A stretch of 51,488 nt of DNA from JBCCXL01 sp039191605 (GTDB taxonomy: Bacteria > Acidobacteriota > Thermoanaerobaculia > Multivoradales > JAHZIX01). This document shows, piece after piece, positions 47,249 through 51,488 of the stretch. Under the pieces are notes generated by a model. The model made no database searches. It was not told the origin of the DNA and saw only the letters and a list, made by a program, of their open reading frames with translations. How positions within the stretch are numbered: the stretch's first letter is position 1; each line of letters begins with the position of its first letter. The position numbers and the translations under genes are program-made. Location of the stretch: contig JBCCXL010000028.1 of NCBI GenBank assembly GCA_039191605.1, forward strand, positions 1 to 51,488, given 5' to 3'.

Positions 47249-48775
47249 TCAGCTCTCCAGAACCCTCTCCACGGCAGGATCTAGCTCTTCTTCTGCCCCA
47301 TCTCTACCCCACCAGGTCATCAGGCACAGGATCGCCAGGGAGGCTGCCAAGGAAACCGCCGTCGGCGGAACTCCCGCCGCTAAGGGCAGCTTGGGCCAGC
47401 TGGGGAAGAAACTCTGCCGAGCGAGCAGCTCGAGGGTGAGATTGAGGATCGTGCCGACGGCAATGGAGACTCCCGCGGCTCTCGCGGTGACCCGTCGCCA
47501 AAGGAGCCCTAGGCCGAGGGCTGGGGCGAGGGCCGCCGCGAAAGTGCCGAAGGCGAAGGTTCCCAGGAGGGCGATGAGGTCGTCGTAGGCATAGGCCAGG
47601 ACGCCAGCCGCCAGCGCAACGATGCCCGTCGCCCAGCGTCCCCAGAAAAGCTCTCGCTTCAGGGGACGGCCGAAGGCTCGGGGAAGGTCGCGCACTAGAG
47701 CCGCGGAGGCGATGTTGACGAAGGAGTCGGCCGTGGACATCACGGCGGCCAAGATGCCGGCCACCACCACCCCGGCGAGAATCTCCGGCGTGTAGTCCAG
47801 AAGGAAGAGGGGAGCCGCATCATCGGGAGTCGCCAGCGGCGCCAGCTCTCCTCTCGCCACCAGAGCTGGAACCGCCAGGCCGACGCCGAGCCACAGCAGG
47901 ACGCAGACGCTTTGGGACCCGCCGAGAATCAAGGGCAGCCAGCGCAGCTGGCGAGGATCTTTGAGCATGTAGAACTTGTGCAGCATGTGCGGCTGGCCGA
48001 GTGTGCCGATACCGAAGACGAAGAAGAAGCCCAGGGCGGTAAGCACCGGTGCCGAGGCCAGGGGATTCAGAAAGTCCGGCCCGAAGAGATCGCTGCCGGT
48101 AATAGACTCCGTCATCGCGCTGAAGCCACCGCCGGAACGCAGGGCATAGCCGAAAACCGCCACCGCGGCACCCAGCATCAGCACTCCCTGCACGAAATCC
48201 GTGTAGACCCCCGCCACCATCCCTCCAGCCACCGCGTAGGCCAGCAGCACTACACTGCCCACAGCCATCGCGATGGGCAAGCTCCACTCCCCCAACATCT
48301 CCCGAGTACCGAACACCGCCTCCACCAGTCGCCCCAAGGCCAGCAGCTGCGCTCCCAGGTAACCCACCGTTCCCACCACCACCGCCACCGCCGCCAGGCC
48401 CTGCACTCGGCGACTGCGATAGCGGTGATACACCGCGTCCGGCACCGTGTAGATCTCCCTCACCTCCGCCAGCAGTCGCAGCCGACGCCCCACCGCCCAG
48501 CACAGCAGGGCCGCGGTGAACGAGAGGGACATGCTGATAAAGAGCGAGGCGATGCCCATGCGGTACATCAACCCCGGGCCACCGAGGAAGATGAATCCCG
48601 AAAAGGACGCGCTCATCGTCGCTACGCCCATCACCACCACCCCGATGCCCTGGCCGGCGATGAAGAAGTCCTTCGCGTTGCGAGTCCGCTTCGCCGCCCA
48701 GGTGCCGATGGCCAGGGTTAGCACAAGATAGGCCAGGGCGAGGGCCGCTACCGTTGGCGACGCGAGGGCATTCAT
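47249..48775 (-). CDS. Sodium:solute symporter (SSS family)
   Basis: This 508-residue integral membrane protein has about 13 predicted helices and the SSS hallmarks: ATMSASFSGFIFLGGPGLMY in the discontinuous helix near the start, YAVAGGMVAGVYTDFVQG, and AVMSTADSFVNIASAALVRD in the sodium-site helix. It would couple sodium entry to uptake of an organic acid, amino acid or similar solute; the substrate cannot be assigned. Its ATG overlaps the stop of the small membrane gene upstream by four bases, so the two are translated together. Confidence 0.92.
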   Translation of the reverse strand: MNALASPTVAALALAYLVLTLAIGTWAAKRTRNAKDFFIAGQGIGVVVMGVATMSASFSGFIFLGGPGLMYRMGIASLFISMSLSFTAALLCWAVGRRLRLLAEVREIYTVPDAVYHRYRSRRVQGLAAVAVVVGTVGYLGAQLLALGRLVEAVFGTREMLGEWSLPIAMAVGSVVLLAYAVAGGMVAGVYTDFVQGVLMLGAAVAVFGYALRSGGGFSAMTESITGSDLFGPDFLNPLASAPVLTALGFFFVFGIGTLGQPHMLHKFYMLKDPRQLRWLPLILGGSQSVCVLLWLGVGLAVPALVARGELAPLATPDDAAPLFLLDYTPEILAGVVVAGILAAVMSTADSFVNIASAALVRDLPRAFGRPLKRELFWGRWATGIVALAAGVLAYAYDDLIALLGTFAFGTFAAALAPALGLGLLWRRVTARAAGVSIAVGTILNLTLELLARQSFFPSWPKLPLAAGVPPTAVSLAASLAILCLMTWWGRDGAEEELDPAVERVLES

Positions 48776-49251
48776 CGCGCTGCCTCCTGCGAGCTCACCT
48801 TCTCATCCTCTGCCGCTGAGGAGCGAAGCGCCGCCAGCTCCTCCGGACTCAGCCCGTGGCGATCAAAGGTGGTGACAAAGGCCCAAGTGGAAATCGCCAG
48901 GGGCACGATCCACAGCCCCAACAGCATCCACACCGTCGCGACGGGCAGCCCGCCAACCCTCGGTCCGCCGCCCTCTACCCCAGCAAGCCACAGCAGGCCG
49001 GCGAAGGTTGCCGCGTAGAGCCCCAGCACCATCCCCAAGCTCCAAGCTACCCTCTTGCTGATACCTCGGCCCCCGCTCCCCGCCCCTAGCGCCATCCACG
49101 CCACCGGCATCGTCACCGCCGCGGCGGCAAAGAGCCATCGCCCTAGAGGGTGATCCCAGAGACAGGCCACCACCACGGCGAGGGAGCCGAGGGTCAGGAT
49201 GGCGAGAAGGAATTTCGACGGGCCACGGGACGGCGGGGAGGCTTCTGGCAC
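48772..49251 (-). CDS. Small membrane partner of the symporter
   Basis: The product is 159 residues from a GTG with AGGAG upstream. It has four hydrophobic helices (about 13-30, 38-56, 68-90 and 103-127) and a charged C-terminal tail TFDRHGLSPEELAALRSS. Small membrane proteins encoded directly before SSS transporters are a recurrent arrangement (for example the DUF4212 and YhdT types), and the ATGA overlap supports a joint role. The exact family is not recognised. Confidence 0.78.
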   Translation of the reverse strand: MPEASPPSRGPSKFLLAILTLGSLAVVVACLWDHPLGRWLFAAAAVTMPVAWMALGAGSGGRGISKRVAWSLGMVLGLYAATFAGLLWLAGVEGGGPRVGGLPVATVWMLLGLWIVPLAISTWAFVTTFDRHGLSPEELAALRSSAAEDEKVSSQEAAR

Positions 49252-49477
49252 TGGGGGAGCTCCTTAGCTGAGGAGCGCTGATTGTAGCGGAGGCTGACCG
49301 GACGGGAGAGCCAAACAACCGCTCCCTGGAGTAACTGTCTTCCATTCTCAAATTCTTTTTATAAAGCAAATTTTCGTGTACAGTAATTAGTAATCACTCT
49401 GCAAACTGGAGCTCCTCCAAGACCTCAAGGGCAAAGACACCCTCGTTGAGGAGTGCTCCCTCTACCTTGGAGAAACT

Positions 49478-49891
49478 ATGAAACGTTCTCTCGTCTGTCT
49501 CTTTGCTGTGATGCTCCTCGCCCCGATGACTCTGCTCGCCAGCTCCGCCCTTCCCGCGGCAGAATCCAATGTTCCCTCCGTCGAAGCCGCCACCCATTCC
49601 ACGGCGGCCCCCTCCGACGCTGAGCTAAACGAGCTGCGAGCGAACCTCTTCCAGCCGGAGTCAGACTGTGAGAACTCCGAAGCCGCCGTGCTTCCCTATA
49701 GCGAGAACAACGATCGCCGGGCTCTCGCCGGCAACACCTGCGGCTCCTGCAGCAGCGGCGGATGTGCCGGCAGCCCCACCGGCCAAACCTGCTTCTCCTT
49801 CGGCAGGCTCGGAACCTGCGACTACAACGTCGGCCCCCTGCTGTGCAGCGACGGCAACATCAATTGCCAATGCGTGATCTACTTCTTCTGA
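49478..49891 (+). CDS. Secreted Cys-rich small protein, family B (copy 2)
   Basis: The product is 137 residues, with GGAG six bases before the ATG. A signal peptide (MKRSLVCLFAVMLLAPMTLL) precedes a propeptide-like stretch with LNELRANLFQPESDC and a Cys-rich domain. From ESDC onward there are nine Cys, with CGSCSSGGC, CAGSPTGQTC, CDYNVGPLLC and CQC matching the spacing of the protein at 46589. The sequence between Cys has diverged while the frame is kept, as expected for a disulfide scaffold under diversifying or relaxed selection. Function is unknown. A very strong terminator follows. Confidence 0.82.
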   Translation: MKRSLVCLFAVMLLAPMTLLASSALPAAESNVPSVEAATHSTAAPSDAELNELRANLFQPESDCENSEAAVLPYSENNDRRALAGNTCGSCSSGGCAGSPTGQTCFSFGRLGTCDYNVGPLLCSDGNINCQCVIYFF

Positions 49892-49932
49892 GACCGCTGT
49901 CTTCGACGGGACTGGCTTAGGCCCGGTCCCCC

Positions 49933-49969
49933 AACCAAGAAAGCCCGCCCCTGGCGGGCTTTCTTGGTT
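49933..49969 (+). terminator. Strong intrinsic terminator, 17-bp perfect stem
   Basis: Bases 49933-49949 are an exact reverse complement of 49953-49969 around a three-base loop. The core is AAGCCCGCC/GGCGGGCTT, and A/T-rich arms make it likely to work in both directions. It separates the Cys-rich gene from the convergent GL-repeat gene. Confidence 0.95.
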
Positions 49970-50075
49970 CATGGCCCCGAGACCTGCCGAGACAGCAGAG
50001 CTTCCCGCTTGATGTCCACGGCTTCCCAGCACGGAAGACTTGCGGGATCGACTCACGAGATCGATCTCGCTGCGC

Positions 50076-51245
50076 TTAAGTCTTCTCGTCGCTGACTAGA
50101 GCAATCCAATGCTCTGCTACTCGGTGCAACTCAGAAGCGAGGGGCTCCCGTAGCCCTGAAACCTCATCTCGAAGCCTCTCGAGGCGCTCCATGAGGGCTG
50201 CCTGCACCGCTCCGTGAGGGCCCTGCTCCGCTTCGTGAGGGAAGGGGCGACTGCCCACCTCGGCCTCGTTCACTATCGAGCCCACCTCGGCCAGCCACTC
50301 CTTCACCTGGGGGGTCTGAGCCAAGAAGCCCTTCTTCCCTTCAGGGAGGGACTGCAGAGTCGCCAGATTTCTTGCGAGGTCCCCCCCTTGCCCGGCTTCT
50401 CGAATCATCAAGGTCGCTTTGGCTCGCAGGGCTTCCAATTGTTGAGAAGGGTACTCATCGATCAAGCGATCGATTTCCTGCACTCCCTTCTCCGGGTCTT
50501 GCTCCGAAAAACCCACCAGGAGTCGATGAAGTCCCCCAAAACGAACTCCACATTGGTCGTCCCATGCGACAGGGTGCCAACGATAAGCCTGAGCCTTGGG
50601 CCGGGGATAGAGAAATAGCCAGTGAAGCGGCAGATAGTAAGCCCTGGGTAAGCTCACGGCAAAGGCGAGCCCCAGAGGTAGCCCCCCGACAAGGCCGAAG
50701 GCGAATCCGTAGGCGATTCCTCCGGCGAGGCCCAAGGCAGCGTTTCCGGCGAGGCCGATGGAAAGCCCGATGGCAAGTCCGAAAACGAGCCCAAAGACAA
50801 TCCCGAAGGTAAGCTCTCCGGCGAGGCCGATGACGAGCCCAAAGGCGAGAGCGACAGCGAGGCCCAAGGAGAGGCCAAAAGCGAGACCGACGACGAGCCC
50901 AAAGATCACCCCAATACCGAGCCCGTAGGTGAGCCCTCCGGCCAGCCCGAGCGCGGCCTCTTCGAAGTGTTGAATTAGGCTGAGGGGATCAATCTGAGGA
51001 TCTTCGAGTGGAGCTCCCAAGGCGCCAATCCCTAAGTATCGGCCCAAGACCGTAAGAGCTAAGACATAGGGGAAGGCGTGAGCATAGAGCTGCCCGATAA
51101 CCAGAATCTGATGCCCCTTCGACAGCCCTCCTAGCTCTTTTCGAAACCTCTTCGGCTTCCGATAGAAAGCTCCCAGCCACCACAGCGCTTCTTGATGTCC
51201 AGCCCAGCTGAAGTCAACCCCCTTTACATCATGCCTTCCGATCAT
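50076..51245 (-). CDS. GL-repeat polytopic membrane protein with helical C-terminal domain
   Basis: The product is 389 residues. Residues 1-60 are soluble and aromatic (HQEALWWLGAFYRKPKRFRK), then a hydrophobic segment. Residues about 95-200 are a nearly unbroken run of Gly-Leu repeats with a four-residue period (GLVVGLAFGLSLGLAVALAF and similar), enough for four or five tightly packed helices. After YPRPKAQAYRW comes a soluble alpha-helical region (about 245-389; DRLIDEYPSQQLEALRAKAT) resembling TPR-type helices. The Gly spacing suggests glycine-zipper packing. Similar GL-rich stretches occur beside NACHT-type NTPase domains in other bacteria, but no NTPase is present here. Function is unknown. 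Confidence 0.75.
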   Translation of the reverse strand: MIGRHDVKGVDFSWAGHQEALWWLGAFYRKPKRFRKELGGLSKGHQILVIGQLYAHAFPYVLALTVLGRYLGIGALGAPLEDPQIDPLSLIQHFEEAALGLAGGLTYGLGIGVIFGLVVGLAFGLSLGLAVALAFGLVIGLAGELTFGIVFGLVFGLAIGLSIGLAGNAALGLAGGIAYGFAFGLVGGLPLGLAFAVSLPRAYYLPLHWLFLYPRPKAQAYRWHPVAWDDQCGVRFGGLHRLLVGFSEQDPEKGVQEIDRLIDEYPSQQLEALRAKATLMIREAGQGGDLARNLATLQSLPEGKKGFLAQTPQVKEWLAEVGSIVNEAEVGSRPFPHEAEQGPHGAVQAALMERLERLRDEVSGLREPLASELHRVAEHWIALVSDEKT

Positions 51246-51347
51246 AGCGACTCCAGCTCCGCCATCTTCCGAATCATCAGGGAGAGAGATTGGCTCTTAG
51301 CAAGCAGCCTAGGGAGAAGAATTCCGGAATGCACCACCAGCAGCACC

Positions 51348-51488
51348 TGACCTTCCCCCGACATTCGGTCCACTTTCTATGAGAGTTTTGGTGGTCCATG
51401 GCTGGTTTGCTCAGCCATTCTGAATTCCGTCGGGGGGATCCCGCCTAGCGACCTGTGCGGTCGATACTCGTTGTATTTCCTGCGATGA
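51348..51488 (-). mobile_element. IS3-family insertion sequence, terminal part (cut by window edge)
   Basis: The probable terminal inverted repeat starts with TGACCTTCCCCCGACATTCG at 51348, the TGA-C-rich form common at IS3-family ends. A transposase C-terminus on the minus strand follows 29 bases inside. The rest of the element, the other end and any target duplication lie beyond the window. Confidence 0.75.
51377..51487 (-). CDS. IS3-family transposase, C-terminal fragment (partial)
   Basis: The open frame enters from the right edge and stops at a TAG (51377-51379). The 36 visible residues include KYNEYRPHRSLGGIPPTEF, the end of the rve integrase core (YNxxRPHxxLGxxTPxEF) of IS3-type transposases. 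The catalytic DDE residues lie outside the window. Nothing indicates decay in the visible part. Confidence 0.9.
   Translation of the reverse strand, partial: HRRKYNEYRPHRSLGGIPPTEFRMAEQTSHGPPKLS

Noticed and set aside
49247..49262. Second sigma-54-like site (GG-N10-GC) upstream of the Cys-rich gene at 49478
   Set aside because: Only the GG and GC dinucleotides match at -12, it lies over the start of a minus-strand gene, and it is 230 bases from the ATG.

Overview
This is a GC-rich bacterial chromosomal window in which most genes use G/C third positions, so long meaningless antisense reading frames are common. The gene content suggests an acidobacterium-like organism: receptor-type Ser/Thr kinases carrying TPRs, an ECF sigma factor next to such a kinase, a CHAT caspase-like TPR protein beside an ECF/zinc-anti-sigma pair, an FHA/sigma-54 activator, and several families of exported Cys-rich proteins. 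The phylum is an inference from gene style only. No rRNA, tRNA or CRISPR array was seen.

Layout. 1-261: the 3' end of a gene built of an 11-residue Pro/Ser/Asp repeat. 389-9130: an exported repeat beta-domain protein, an inverted glycosyltransferase, then a CHAT/TPR lipoprotein, a small lipoprotein, an ECF sigma factor whose Shine-Dalgarno lies in a perfect 16-bp hairpin, and its zinc-motif anti-sigma factor. 9151-15161: a kinase/TPR receptor with its own ECF sigma factor, a secreted protein with four 34-residue acidic repeats behind a candidate sigma-54 promoter, and two paralogous secreted Cys-rich proteins. 15184-22589: a very large kinase/cyclase-like/kinase/TM/TPR protein, an FHA-GAF-sigma-54 activator and a membrane protein. 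22905-26572: a two-gene exported operon containing a permuted papain-like hydrolase.

26708-31068 is a divalent-metal ABC transporter operon in which both permeases carry C-terminal winged-helix domains, one a full DtxR/MntR-like metal-sensing domain. A good sigma-70 promoter overlaps a near-palindromic operator. 31438-35886 holds an MBL-fold protein and the most striking locus of the window: a clavaminate-synthase-like dioxygenase of the VioC/OrfP (arginine beta-hydroxylase) type and a PLP enzyme of the VioD (capreomycidine synthase) type, separated by a LolA-like lipoprotein gene, with no peptide synthetase in view.

36565-45817 is mostly housekeeping: two divergent envelope peptidases (MA-like lipoprotein and M23), secA, guaB and an ALDH7-type semialdehyde dehydrogenase, with long regulatory-looking spacers before the last. 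45889-51488 is accessory: a 167-bp duplication with REP-like hairpins, two members of a second Cys-rich secreted family (46589 and 49478), a sodium/solute symporter with a small membrane partner, a GL-repeat membrane protein, and an IS3-family element cut by the right edge.
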